Below, piece by piece: positions 35,052 through 42,910 of a stretch of 64,000 nt of DNA. Made by a program: the position numbers and the translations under genes. The notes below the pieces were generated by a model that was given only the letters and a program-made list of their open reading frames with translations, did not search any database and was not told the origin of the DNA. This DNA is from Ruthenibacterium lactatiformans (GTDB lineage: Bacteria; Bacillota; Clostridia; Oscillospirales; Ruminococcaceae): positions 1-64,000 of the forward strand of contig NZ_JXXK01000003.1 of the NCBI RefSeq assembly GCF_000949455.1, in the 5' to 3' direction. Numbering within the stretch: the stretch's first letter is position 1; the number at the start of each line of letters is the position of its first letter.

Positions 35052-36557
35052 CTATTCGCCGGCGTGAGAAATCCCCAGGATCTCCAGCTCTTTTTCTGTC
35101 ATTCCCACCCCCCGCAGCATCAGGCGGTTGCCCTTGAGCGCCTCAATGGAGTTGATCCCCATACCGCCCATCATCTCCTTGATCTCATGCTGCCAGGCGG
35201 TGACGAGGTTCACCAGCCGCGCGGCGCCCAGGTCCGGGTTCAGCCGCTTGACAAGGTCCGGCCTCTGGGTGGCGATGCCCCAGTTGCAGCGGCCCAACTG
35301 GCAGGTCCGGCACAGGTGGCACCCCAATGCCAGCAGTGCGCTGGTAGCGATATACACCGCATCCGCTCCCAGCGCCACGGCTTTGACAACGTCCGCCGAT
35401 GAGCGGATGGAGCCGCCCACCACCAGGCTCACATCTCCGCGGATGCCCTCCGCCCGCAGGCGGGAATCCACAGCCGCCAGCGCAAGCTCGATGGGGATGC
35501 CCACATTATCCCGGATGCGGGTGGGCGCCGCGCCCGTGCCGCCCCGGAAGCCGTCGATGGCAATGATGTCCGCGCCCGAGCGCGCAATGCCCGAGGCGAT
35601 GGCCGCCACATTGTGTACGGCGGCTATTTTCACAATGATGGGCTTTTCATAATGGGTGGCTTCCTTCAGGCTGTTGACGAGCTGGCGCAGGTCCTCGATG
35701 GAATAGATGTCGTGGTGCGGCGCGGGGCTGATGGCGTCCGCTCCCTCGGGCACCATGCGCGTGCGGGCCACATCGCCCACGATCTTCGCGCCGGGCAGAT
35801 GCCCGCCGATGCCCGGCTTTGCCCCCTGCCCCATCTTGATCTCCACAGCCGCGCCTGCGTTCAGGTATTCGCTGTGTACGCCGAACCTGCCGGACGCCAC
35901 CTGCACGATGGTGTTGGGGCCGTAACGGTAAAAATCCTCATGCAGGCCGCCCTCGCCGGTGTTGTAGCACACACCCAGCTCCGTGGCCGCCCGCGCCAGA
36001 GATTCATGGGCATTGTAGCTGATGGACCCATAGCTCATGGCGCTGAACATGATCGGCACGGCCAGCTCGATATGAGGCGTTTTTTTCGGTACGATGGCAC
36101 CGTTTTCATCCCGCCGGATCTCCATATCCTTTTTGCCCAGGAAAACCCGCGTCTCCATGGGTTCGCGCAGCGGGTCGATGGGCGGGTTCGTCACCTGGGA
36201 GGCATTGATGAGGATACGGTCCCAGTAGCCGGGCAGCGGTTCCGGGTTGCCCATGCTGGAAAGCAGCACGCCGCCCGTGGCCGCCTGGCGGTATACGTTT
36301 TGGATATTGTCCTTCGTCCAGTTTGCGTTCTCCTTGAACGTGTGGTCGGTGCGCACGATCTTCAGCGCCCGGGTGGGACACAGGCTCACGCACCTGTGGC
36401 AGTTGACGCATTTCGCGTCGTCCGCCGTCATCATTTGTTCATCGGCGTCATAGCGGTGCACCTCGTTGGCGCACTGGCGCTCACATGCACGGCATGCGAT
36501 GCAGCGTTGGTAGTTGCGCACCACCTCGTACTCCGGATAGATAAAATCCGCGTACAT
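35052..36557 (-). CDS. Glutamate synthase core (FMN/Fe-S) protein with ferredoxin domain
   Basis: A 501-residue glutamate synthase central-domain protein. Residues about 18-70 hold two 4Fe-4S motifs (CIACRACERQC, CVNCHRCVSLC); the rest is the FMN TIM barrel with MSYGSISYNAHESLARAA, GEGGLHEDFYRYG, KMGQGAKPGIGGHLPG, IIAIDGFRGGTGAAPT and the Cys-rich LGCHLCRTCQLGRC that ligates a cluster. It transfers ammonia to 2-oxoglutarate and reduces the imine. It starts 19 bp after the glutaminase subunit gene. This archaeal-like split form is known in Clostridia. Confidence 0.93.
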   Translation of the reverse strand: MYADFIYPEYEVVRNYQRCIACRACERQCANEVHRYDADEQMMTADDAKCVNCHRCVSLCPTRALKIVRTDHTFKENANWTKDNIQNVYRQAATGGVLLSSMGNPEPLPGYWDRILINASQVTNPPIDPLREPMETRVFLGKKDMEIRRDENGAIVPKKTPHIELAVPIMFSAMSYGSISYNAHESLARAATELGVCYNTGEGGLHEDFYRYGPNTIVQVASGRFGVHSEYLNAGAAVEIKMGQGAKPGIGGHLPGAKIVGDVARTRMVPEGADAISPAPHHDIYSIEDLRQLVNSLKEATHYEKPIIVKIAAVHNVAAIASGIARSGADIIAIDGFRGGTGAAPTRIRDNVGIPIELALAAVDSRLRAEGIRGDVSLVVGGSIRSSADVVKAVALGADAVYIATSALLALGCHLCRTCQLGRCNWGIATQRPDLVKRLNPDLGAARLVNLVTAWQHEIKEMMGGMGINSIEALKGNRLMLRGVGMTEKELEILGISHAGE

Positions 36558-36576
36558 TTTCCCATTCTCCCCTTTC

Positions 36577-37671
36577 CTACACTGTCACGCCGTCGTTCAG
36601 GCGCACAACAACGGCCTGGCCGCCCCGGGGCGCCCAAAGCGTTTCAACGTCCGGCTCCATCACGCGGATGGCGCACTCCTCGCTGGCAAAATACACGGCC
36701 TCGCCCTTTTCAGCGCACACCATGCTGCGCAGCTTGAGGCGGTCGTTCAACGCCATCATGCCGCCCGTGAAGCCCAGCAGGATGGAGAATGGTCCTGTGA
36801 TGAGCAGGGACGCGAAGGTCTCCCGCAGGTAGGCCAGCCGTTCCCGCTGCGCTTCGGGCATCTGTTCGATGGTGCTCCAGAACGGTGCGGCGATAACGCC
36901 GGCCGCTTCTTCCAGCGTCAGGCCCTTGCGCCGTACCAGGAAATCAATGATATAGGTAATCACCTCGGTATCCGTGAGCAAGCTGCAATTATATCCGTAC
37001 ATCTCGATAAAGCGGCGGTTTGCGTCATAGCTGGAGATCTCGCCGTTGTGCACCACGGAATAATCCAGAATGGAAAACGGATGCGCACCTCCCCACCAGC
37101 CCGGCGTATTGGTAGGGTAACGGCCGTGGGCCGTCCATGCGTAGCCCTCGTATTCCTCCAGACGGTAAAATTCCCCCACGTCCTCCGGGTAACCCACGGC
37201 CTTGAATACGCCCATATTTTTGCCGCAGGAAAACACATATGCGCCGCCGATCTCCCGGTTTACCCGCGTGACGAACCGCACCACGAACTCCCGTTCGTCC
37301 AGCTTGGAGTCCAGCAGCGTCTGAGGCTTGGGCGCGGCAAAATAGCGCATAAGGCTGGGCGCGTCCCGGATGGCCGCAATGGGGCGCGTGGGCAGCGTGC
37401 CGCTGCTTTCCACATCGAAGTCCTGCAGCAACCTCGCCTCGGCCGCGTGCTGGGCGTCTACGGTGTCGTAGAACACATGGAATGCATACAGCTCCCGGTA
37501 TTCCGGGTAGATGCCGTACCCGGCAAACCCGCCGCCCAGGCCGTTGGAGCGCTCGTGCATGGCCGCGATGCCGGCCACGATGCCGCTGCCGTTTTCGCGG
37601 CGGCCGTCCTTGTGGAACACGCCCGATATGGCGCAGCCCGACGGGATGCGTACCTCTCCTTCTTTCAGCAT
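36577..37671 (-). CDS. Class II glutamine amidotransferase subunit of glutamate synthase
   Basis: A 364-residue Ntn-type glutaminase corresponding to the N-terminal domain of the large subunit. The catalytic cysteine is Cys13 in IPSGCAISGV, implying removal of a short propeptide; MHERSNGLGGGFAGYGIYP, WTAHGRYPTNTPGWWGGAHPFS and HNGEISSYDANRR follow. ATG 37671 is chosen since AAGGGA lies 9 nt upstream; ATG 37680 leaves no room for a ribosome site. First gene of the glutamate synthase transcript, whose promoter and terminator-bearing leader are in 37681-37866. Confidence 0.9.
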   Translation of the reverse strand: MLKEGEVRIPSGCAISGVFHKDGRRENGSGIVAGIAAMHERSNGLGGGFAGYGIYPEYRELYAFHVFYDTVDAQHAAEARLLQDFDVESSGTLPTRPIAAIRDAPSLMRYFAAPKPQTLLDSKLDEREFVVRFVTRVNREIGGAYVFSCGKNMGVFKAVGYPEDVGEFYRLEEYEGYAWTAHGRYPTNTPGWWGGAHPFSILDYSVVHNGEISSYDANRRFIEMYGYNCSLLTDTEVITYIIDFLVRRKGLTLEEAAGVIAAPFWSTIEQMPEAQRERLAYLRETFASLLITGPFSILLGFTGGMMALNDRLKLRSMVCAEKGEAVYFASEECAIRVMEPDVETLWAPRGGQAVVVRLNDGVTV

Positions 37672-37696
37672 AAACACCATTCCCTTTCCCGTTTCC

Positions 37697-37724
37697 CCGC
37701 GGGGCGGTCCGTACCGCCCCGCGG
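37697..37724 (-). promoter_or_regulatory. Strong hairpin before the glutaminase ribosome site
   Basis: Perfect 11-bp stem CCGCGGGGCGG / CCGCCCCGCGG with a 6-nt loop (TACGGA on the transcript). It lies about 10 nt before the ribosome site, so it may affect translation. Confidence 0.7.
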
Positions 37725-37735
37725 TTCTCCTATTC

Positions 37736-37755
37736 AAAGCACCCCTCAGTGCTTT
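37736..37755 (-). promoter_or_regulatory. Second hexaloop hairpin in the glutamate synthase leader
   Basis: 7-bp stem AAAGCAC / GTGCTTT with a 6-nt loop (TGAGGG on the transcript), 11 nt before the hairpin at 37724-37697. Confidence 0.6.
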
Positions 37756-37776
37756 TCCGCGCGGCGCAGCCGCCGG

Positions 37777-37822
37777 AAAAACAAAAAACGCCCGCCAGGG
37801 GACACCAGCCCCTTGGCGAACG
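37777..37822 (-). terminator. Leader terminator (attenuator candidate) of the glutamate synthase operon
   Basis: On the minus strand a 13-bp stem with one bulged A and two G-T pairs (37822-37809 with 37801-37789) is followed by TTTTTTGTTTTT. Its first base is only about 9 nt after the predicted transcription start and about 100 nt before the first gene. Confidence 0.8.
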
Positions 37823-37837
37823 TCTTTGTTCATTTTT

Positions 37838-37866
37838 ATCATATTAAACTTTATGCAGAATGTCAA
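37838..37866 (-). promoter_or_regulatory. Promoter of the glutamate synthase operon
   Basis: Minus strand: consensus -35 TTGACA (37866-37861), 17-bp spacer, -10 TATGAT (37843-37838). Divergent from the glnN promoter, which has the same two hexamers. Confidence 0.85.
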
Positions 37867-37943
37867 CGTGCCGCGTACGACTTTGTCTGTTTTCACAAAA
37901 GCTGTTTTTGAACGGCGGACGCGATGGTAAAAAGCAACAGAAA

Positions 37944-37958
37944 TGTCCGGTGCGGACA
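37944..37958. promoter_or_regulatory. Operator-like inverted repeat between the divergent promoters
   Basis: TGTCCG-GTG-CGGACA, a perfect 6-bp dyad with 3-bp spacer, 18 bp upstream of the glnN -35 and 77 bp upstream of the glutamate synthase -35. The binder, if any, is unknown. Confidence 0.45.
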
Positions 37959-37976
37959 GAAATTTCGAAAAAAGCG

Positions 37977-38005
37977 TTGACAGCCGCCGCCCGGAGGTGT
38001 ATGAT
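37977..38005 (+). promoter_or_regulatory. Promoter of glnN
   Basis: Consensus -35 TTGACA (37977-37982), 17-bp spacer, -10 TATGAT (38000-38005). The predicted start is near 38012. Confidence 0.85.
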
Positions 38006-38025
38006 TTGGGCCATAGAACAGCAAA

Positions 38026-38061
38026 GGCGCTGTGGACGGTTTTGTCCACAGCGCCTTTTTT
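38026..38061 (+). terminator. Leader terminator (attenuator candidate) of glnN
   Basis: Perfect 12-bp stem GGCGCTGTGGAC / GTCCACAGCGCC, 6-nt loop GGTTTT, then TTTTTT. It begins about 14 nt after the predicted transcription start and 111 bp before the glnN ATG. Confidence 0.88.
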
Positions 38062-38136
38062 GTCTGCATTCAGGCAGGCAGAGGCTGTCCGCAGGGAAAG
38101 TATACAAAATACACCGGAGAAAAGGAGTAAGGGAGT

Positions 38137-40224
38137 ATGGCAGCGACGACTACGGAAATTTTCGGCAGCATGGTATTCAACGACCACGTGATGAAAGAGC
38201 GCCTGCCGAGCGCGACTTATAAATCTTTGCATGAGACGATCCGGCGCGGTGCGCCGCTGGACGTGGAAGTAGCCAACGTGGTGGCCAACGCCATGAAGGA
38301 CTGGGCCATTGAGCACGGCGCCACGCACTATACCCACTGGTTCCAGCCGCTGACGGGCGTGACCAGTGAAAAGCACGACAGCTTCATCAGCCCCACCAAA
38401 GACGGCCGCGTTATTATGGAGTTTTCCGGCAAGGAGCTTGTGAAGGGCGAGCCGGATGCGTCCAGCTTCCCTTCCGGCGGCCTGCGCGCTACGGCCGAGG
38501 CCCGCGGCTACACCGCCTGGGACCCCACCTCCTACGCCTTTGTCAAGGACGAGGTGCTGTGCATCCCCACCGCGTTCTGCAGCTATTCCGGCGAGGTGCT
38601 GGACGAAAAGACGCCGCTGCTGCGCAGCATGTCCGCCATCAGCACGCAGGCCTGCCGCATCTTAAAGCTGTTCGGCAAAACGGTGCCTCAGGTCTCCACC
38701 ACCGTAGGGCCGGAGCAGGAGTATTTCCTTGTGGACAGGGAGCAGTACCTCCAGCGCGAGGATCTGCGCCTGTGCGGCCGCACACTGTTCGGCGCGATGC
38801 CCCCCAAGGGGCAGGAGCTGGACGACCACTACTTCGGTGTCATCAAGCCCCGTGTTTCAGGCTATATGAAGGAACTGGACGACGAACTGTGGAAGCTGGG
38901 CGTCGCAGCCAAAACGAAGCACAATGAGGTGGCCCCCGCCCAGCATGAGCTGGCGCCCATTTTCTCGACCACCAATATCGCCGTGGATCACAATCAGCTC
39001 ACTATGGAGATGATGAAGTGCGTTGCCACACGCCACGGCATGGCCTGCTTATTGCATGAAAAGCCCTTCGACGGCGTGAACGGCAGCGGCAAGCACAACA
39101 ACTGGAGCATCTCCACACCCACGGAAAATCTGCTGGACCCAGGCAAAACGCCCATGGAAAACCTGCAGTTCCTGCTGTTCCTCGCGGCCGTAATCAAGGC
39201 TGTGGACCAGTATCAGGACCTGCTCCGTGTGACCGTCGCCTCCGCGGGCAACGACCATCGTCTGGGCGCCAATGAAGCGCCGCCGGCCATCATCTCTATT
39301 TTTGTGGGCGAGGAGCTGGAAGCCATCATTGAATCCATCGCCTCCGGCGCGGACTACATTGCCCCGGCCAAAACGCGCATGGAGCTGGGTGTGGATATCC
39401 TGCCCACGTTCTCCAAGGATACGACCGACCGCAACCGCACCTCTCCGTTCGCGTTCACCGGCAATAAATTCGAATTCCGCATGCCGGGAAGCGCCATGAG
39501 CATCGCTGACGCAAACATCGTGCTGAACACCGCAGTTGCCAAAGAGCTGAAAGGCTATGCCGACGAGCTGGAGAATGCGGAGGATTTCGACACCGCCGTT
39601 ATCAAACTGGTGAAGCGCACCATCCGCGACCACAAGCGCATCATCTTCAACGGCAACGGTTACAGCCATGAATGGGAACAAGAGGCGGAAAAGCGCGGCC
39701 TGTGCAACCTGAAATCCACCGTAGACGCGCTGCCCTGTGTGTTGGAACGAAAAAATATCGAACTGTTTGAGGAATTCGGCATTTTCAGCGAGGCTGAGGT
39801 GCGCGCCCGTTATGAAGTGAGCCTGGAAAACTACACCAAAGCGCTGCACATTGAAGCGCTGACCATGCTGGATATGGCCAAAAAACAGATCGTCCCGGCG
39901 GTAGCCGCCTACATGGGCGACCTTGCCGATACCGCCTGCAGCAAAAAGGCACTGTCCTCCGCCCTTTCCACCCGCGCTGAGGAAACGCTGCTGGCCAAGC
40001 TCTCAGCCGGGGCCGACATGCTGGTGGAAAAAATCGACGAGCTGCAGGCCGCCGTGGACGGCGCTTCCCGCGGCGACAGCCTGCAGGAGGCCGCCTGCTA
40101 CAAAGACAGGGTGCTGCCGAAGATGGCCGAGCTGCGCGCGGTGGCTGATGCGCTGGAGCTTGCCACGGGGAAAGACTACTGGCCCTTCCCCACTTACGCA
40201 GATCTTCTGTTCGGCGTAAACTGA
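38137..40224 (+). CDS. glnN: Glutamine synthetase type III
   Basis: A 695-residue GS-III, the large dodecameric glutamine synthetase of anaerobes and cyanobacteria. Family-specific parts are visible: an N-terminal FGSMVFNDHVM, HYTHWFQPLTGVTSEKHDSF, FPSGGLRATAEARGYTAWDPTS, VGPEQEYFLVD (metal Glu), KTKHNEVAPAQHELAPIF, GSGKHNNWSIST and NDHRLGANEAPPAIIS. GGAG sites precede the ATG. It has its own promoter with a terminator in the leader, opposite the glutamate synthase operon. Coexistence with GS-I suggests division of labour under different nitrogen supply. Confidence 0.96.
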   Translation: MAATTTEIFGSMVFNDHVMKERLPSATYKSLHETIRRGAPLDVEVANVVANAMKDWAIEHGATHYTHWFQPLTGVTSEKHDSFISPTKDGRVIMEFSGKELVKGEPDASSFPSGGLRATAEARGYTAWDPTSYAFVKDEVLCIPTAFCSYSGEVLDEKTPLLRSMSAISTQACRILKLFGKTVPQVSTTVGPEQEYFLVDREQYLQREDLRLCGRTLFGAMPPKGQELDDHYFGVIKPRVSGYMKELDDELWKLGVAAKTKHNEVAPAQHELAPIFSTTNIAVDHNQLTMEMMKCVATRHGMACLLHEKPFDGVNGSGKHNNWSISTPTENLLDPGKTPMENLQFLLFLAAVIKAVDQYQDLLRVTVASAGNDHRLGANEAPPAIISIFVGEELEAIIESIASGADYIAPAKTRMELGVDILPTFSKDTTDRNRTSPFAFTGNKFEFRMPGSAMSIADANIVLNTAVAKELKGYADELENAEDFDTAVIKLVKRTIRDHKRIIFNGNGYSHEWEQEAEKRGLCNLKSTVDALPCVLERKNIELFEEFGIFSEAEVRARYEVSLENYTKALHIEALTMLDMAKKQIVPAVAAYMGDLADTACSKKALSSALSTRAEETLLAKLSAGADMLVEKIDELQAAVDGASRGDSLQEAACYKDRVLPKMAELRAVADALELATGKDYWPFPTYADLLFGVN

Positions 40225-40267
40225 ACCCGTACCGGTTCCGTCCGGTACGGGGCACGGAACCTTTTCC

Positions 40268-40567
40268 TTATTCTCCTATACTGGCAAAGGGCGTTGCCGC
40301 GCAAGCGGCAGCGCCTTTTGTCAATTTTGGGGCAGATATACAATTATGTATGCAGTTCTTTCCAACAGGCTTCACATAAAGTATGTCTCCCATGGGAAAG
40401 AAGCTCTTTTTTCCACCACATAGTGCGCACCGCGCTTTTCTGGGATAAATCATCCGTTTTCCCTCTTGCTCATCCACGCAGAGAACATCTCCCGCTTGAA
40501 GATTTTTTTGTTTGCGATAACCTGCAGGCAGTACGATCCTCCCCAACGCATCCATCTGTCGCTCCAT
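40268..40567 (-). CDS. AbrB/SpoVT-like DNA-binding protein with cysteine motif
   Basis: A 99-residue protein. Residues 1-40 form a swapped-hairpin AbrB fold (ERQMDALGRIVLPAGYRKQKNLQAGDVLCVDEQEGKRMIYPR). Unusually it is followed by CALCGG (about 47-52) and CIHNC (about 72-76), which could bind zinc. ATG 40567 is preceded by ACGGAG; a GTG nine bases upstream is the alternative. Base composition is more AT-rich than the neighbours. The last 19 codons overlap a hairpin that probably terminates glnN. Divergent to a small XRE gene. Confidence 0.7.
   Translation of the reverse strand: MERQMDALGRIVLPAGYRKQKNLQAGDVLCVDEQEGKRMIYPRKARCALCGGKKSFFPMGDILYVKPVGKNCIHNCISAPKLTKGAAACAATPFASIGE
40284..40320 (+). 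terminator. Probable glnN terminator inside the 3' end of the AbrB-like gene
   Basis: AAAGGGCGTTGCCGC pairs with GCGGCAGCGCCTTTT around a GCAA loop. A second hairpin, GGTTCCGT / ACGGAACC followed by TTTTCC, lies closer to glnN at 40232-40267. Confidence 0.65.
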
Positions 40568-40613
40568 CGTTTTCACTCCGTTTCTTTTTATTTCAGCATC
40601 ATTCTTTTTTGGA

Positions 40614-40642
40614 ATTATATCAAATTGTTTTCTCCTTATAAT
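40614..40642. promoter_or_regulatory. Overlapping divergent -10 boxes of the AbrB-like and XRE genes
   Basis: TATAAT on the plus strand (40637-40642) and TATAAT on the minus strand (40619-40614) face away from each other across exactly 17 bp, so each -10 occupies the other's -35 position. Tentative. Confidence 0.4.
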
Positions 40643-40675
40643 TCTGTTAAAGAATCAAAAAGAGGAGAGCGGCAG

Positions 40676-40921
40676 ATGCGGGAACGTGTGGCACCACTGG
40701 GTGATAAAAATATTGTCGGCGCGACCGTCACCCGGCTCCGCCTTGAACAGGGTATTACGCAAAAAGCGTTGATGGCTAAAATGCAGACCTTTGGTGCTGA
40801 TATCAGCTATTCCAGTTTATCAAAGTTGGAGGGCCAGACCCGTTCGGTTTCTGACAAAGAGATTTATGCGCTCGCCCGAAGTCTTGAAGTAGAGATCAGC
40901 GCATTGTTTTCAGTAAAATAA
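40676..40921 (+). CDS. Small XRE-family helix-turn-helix regulator
   Basis: An 81-residue DNA-binding protein: VGATVTRLRLEQGITQKALMAKMQTFGADISYSSLSKLEGQTRSVSDKEIYALARSLEVEISALF (residues about 13-78) is a single Cro/C1-type domain. AGAGGAG lies 9 nt before the ATG. It is divergent to the AbrB-like gene and probably shares its control region; either may repress both. No toxin partner is adjacent. Confidence 0.82.
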   Translation: MRERVAPLGDKNIVGATVTRLRLEQGITQKALMAKMQTFGADISYSSLSKLEGQTRSVSDKEIYALARSLEVEISALFSVK

Positions 40922-40954
40922 AAGCCGTCCCATGAGATATGGGGCGGCTTTTAT
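40919..40954. terminator. Bidirectional terminator
   Basis: AAAAGCCG...CCC pairs with GGG...CGGCTTTT, flanked by A and T runs, between the convergent XRE and helicase genes. Confidence 0.75.
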
Positions 40955-40970
40955 AATCTGTTTTCCGGGC

Positions 40971-42110
40971 TTAAAACGTGCCCGGGATGATGCTGCGGCT
41001 CTCATCGAAAGCAATGGGTGTGGCGGTGTTGCGGGTGTAGCGCAGCATGTCACGCACGCGCTTGTGCTCTTCCTTCGTGTACAGCACATAGGCCTCGCCC
41101 GTATGCTTCGCGCGCCCTGTGCGGCCGATGCGGTGCGTGTAATATTCGTTGGAGTCCGGCACATCGTAGTTAAACACGGCGTCCACCTCGGACACGTCGA
41201 TGCCGCGGGCGGCCACGTCTGTCGCCACCAGCACAGCGATATTGCCCGCTTTGAATTCGCCCATAATTTTGTTGCGTTCCGCCTGGGAAAGGTCTCCGTG
41301 CAGGCAGTCCACCACAAAATTCAGCCGGGCCATCTGGTTCGCCAGCATAGCGGTGGTGTATTTCTGGTTGCAGAACACCATCACGCGCTTGTAACCCTTC
41401 TGTACGATGATCTCCGCCATGTCCGCCAGCTTGTTGCGGCCTGTCGTCAGTACCAGGTACTGGTCGATCCTGGGCGCGGAATCCTCCACAGGCTGCACGG
41501 TGATTTCTTCGGCGTCCCGCTGATACAGCCAGCCGATGTCCATCACCTCGCGGCTGATGGTGGCGCTGAACATTGCCAAACGCTGGCGGGATTTGATTTG
41601 GTCCAGAATTTTGCGCACATCCTTGTAAAAGCCCATGTTGAGCATCTCGTCGGCCTCGTCCAGCACCACGGTGGTAACGTGGGAAAGGTCCACGGTGCGG
41701 CGGTTCATGTGGTCCTGCAGGCGGCCGGGTGTGGCCACGACGATCTGCGCGCCCTTTTTCAGCTTTTCGATCTGCTTTTGAATATTCGCGCCGCCATAGA
41801 CGGTGACGACGCGGATGTCCGGATAAAAATGCGCCAGGTCCTGCAGGTCTTCGGTGATCTGCTGCGCCAGCTCCCGCGTGGGCGCCATGACGACGGCCTG
41901 CGGATAATTCCGGCTTTGGTCCAGCCCGAGAATGAGCGGGATGCCGAAAGCGCAGGTTTTACCCGTGCCCGTGGGCGCTTTGGCGATGATGTCCTTGCCC
42001 TCCATCATAGGGGGGATCGCCTTTTCCTGTACTTCGGTCATTTCGGTAAAGCCCATGCGCTCCACAGCCTTGTGGATCTGCTCGGGCACGTTCAGTTCGC
42101 TGTAATTCAT
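40971..42110 (-). CDS. DEAD-box ATP-dependent RNA helicase
   Basis: A 379-residue core helicase. Motifs in order: Q motif (GFTEMTEVQEKAIPPMM), I (APTGTGKT), Ia (PTRELAQQI), Ib (TPGRL), II (DEAD in VVLDEADEM), III (SAT), IV-V (VMVFCNQK, ATDVAARGIDVSEVD) and VI (HRIGRTGR). It lacks the C-terminal RNA-binding extension of DeaD/CshA, stopping about 30 residues after motif VI. ATG 42110 follows GGAG by 6 nt. Monocistronic; role in RNA remodelling is inferred from the family. Confidence 0.93.
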   Translation of the reverse strand: MNYSELNVPEQIHKAVERMGFTEMTEVQEKAIPPMMEGKDIIAKAPTGTGKTCAFGIPLILGLDQSRNYPQAVVMAPTRELAQQITEDLQDLAHFYPDIRVVTVYGGANIQKQIEKLKKGAQIVVATPGRLQDHMNRRTVDLSHVTTVVLDEADEMLNMGFYKDVRKILDQIKSRQRLAMFSATISREVMDIGWLYQRDAEEITVQPVEDSAPRIDQYLVLTTGRNKLADMAEIIVQKGYKRVMVFCNQKYTTAMLANQMARLNFVVDCLHGDLSQAERNKIMGEFKAGNIAVLVATDVAARGIDVSEVDAVFNYDVPDSNEYYTHRIGRTGRAKHTGEAYVLYTKEEHKRVRDMLRYTRNTATPIAFDESRSIIPGTF

Positions 42111-42254
42111 GCTTCGCTCCTGCAACACATATTTTCAATTCCGTTCTTTTTCATACAAAATTCAGTATATCATATCCTGTTGAAAAAAGAAACCCGCGCG
42201 TATCAACGCGACGGGTCTCATATTGAAATTTTTTATATTTCTTGTATACTGAAA

Positions 42255-42821
42255 TTATTCCTCCTTCGAAAAATTTCTTCTTTCCAGCAGCCTTCGCAGT
42301 ATATCAAAGTAATCATCATCCTGGCTGTCCTCCGCACCGTTGATGCCTTTGTGTGTGGGTGCCGCCGCCAACGCCGTCTGTACATCGCAGCCAACGAAAA
42401 ATATCTCCCATCCACACTTCTGCTGCTGCCGCTCCAGCATCTCCCAAATCGTTTTTTTCGTATAGGTCAGGCTGGCATTGTCCCCTCCATTCGTCCTGAT
42501 GAACAGATAGGTCTTGGGGCGCTTGCTCTCTGTAAGTTGCGCATGGCAGGCATTGACGGTTGTTATAGTACGGCCAATCGCATCGTACAACGCACAAGCA
42601 CCCCGCACGTAATACTGCTCGGGATAAAGCTGTGCATAACCGATGGGAAGGCAATAATACAACAGTACATATTGGTCGTCAAACAATACTGTCGTAACAT
42701 TGTAATCTCCCCGCCCATTCTGTAAAAGAAATGCATTATATTCCGCGATAACTTCTGCTTCTTTTCCTGCCATGTTGCTGCTCCTGTCAAGCAAAAAAAT
42801 AATTTCTCTACTCATTGCCAT
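42255..42821 (-). CDS. VWA-domain protein with altered metal site
   Basis: A 188-residue single-domain von Willebrand A-fold protein of a type common in Firmicutes (IIFLLDRSSNM, TTVLFDDQY, YYVRGACALYDAIGRTI, YLFIRTNGGDNAS, MLERQQQKCGWEIFFVG). The three MIDAS elements are non-canonical: DxSxS is Asp12-Arg-Ser14-Ser-Asn16, the Thr position is Cys76, and the distal Asp is Asn111 (TNG instead of TDG). Metal-dependent ligand binding may be lost or changed. GGGGGAG precedes the ATG. It is divergent, 89 bp away, from a gene coding a probable regulator. Confidence 0.75.
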   Translation of the reverse strand: MAMSREIIFLLDRSSNMAGKEAEVIAEYNAFLLQNGRGDYNVTTVLFDDQYVLLYYCLPIGYAQLYPEQYYVRGACALYDAIGRTITTVNACHAQLTESKRPKTYLFIRTNGGDNASLTYTKKTIWEMLERQQQKCGWEIFFVGCDVQTALAAAPTHKGINGAEDSQDDDYFDILRRLLERRNFSKEE

Positions 42822-42910
42822 GTATCTCCCCCAAACAGTTTTCTGTTTTTATTTTAGCTTCCCATAAAAAAATTTGGTCGCTGCTACGGCGACAAATTGG
42901 AGGAATCCAT

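Noticed and set aside
38094..38108. Second glnN promoter after the leader terminator (TATACA near 38101)
   Set aside because: No acceptable -35 hexamer at 16-18 bp; kept only as a remote possibility.
37681..38136. glnA-type glutamine riboswitch or downstream-peptide motif
   Set aside because: I could not find the conserved core of either motif; only simple perfect hairpins are present.
36577..38376. Extension of the glutaminase gene upstream to 38376
   Set aside because: The frame stays open but would run through its own promoter, terminator and the glnN start region; the true start near 37671 has a ribosome site and matches the family N-terminus.
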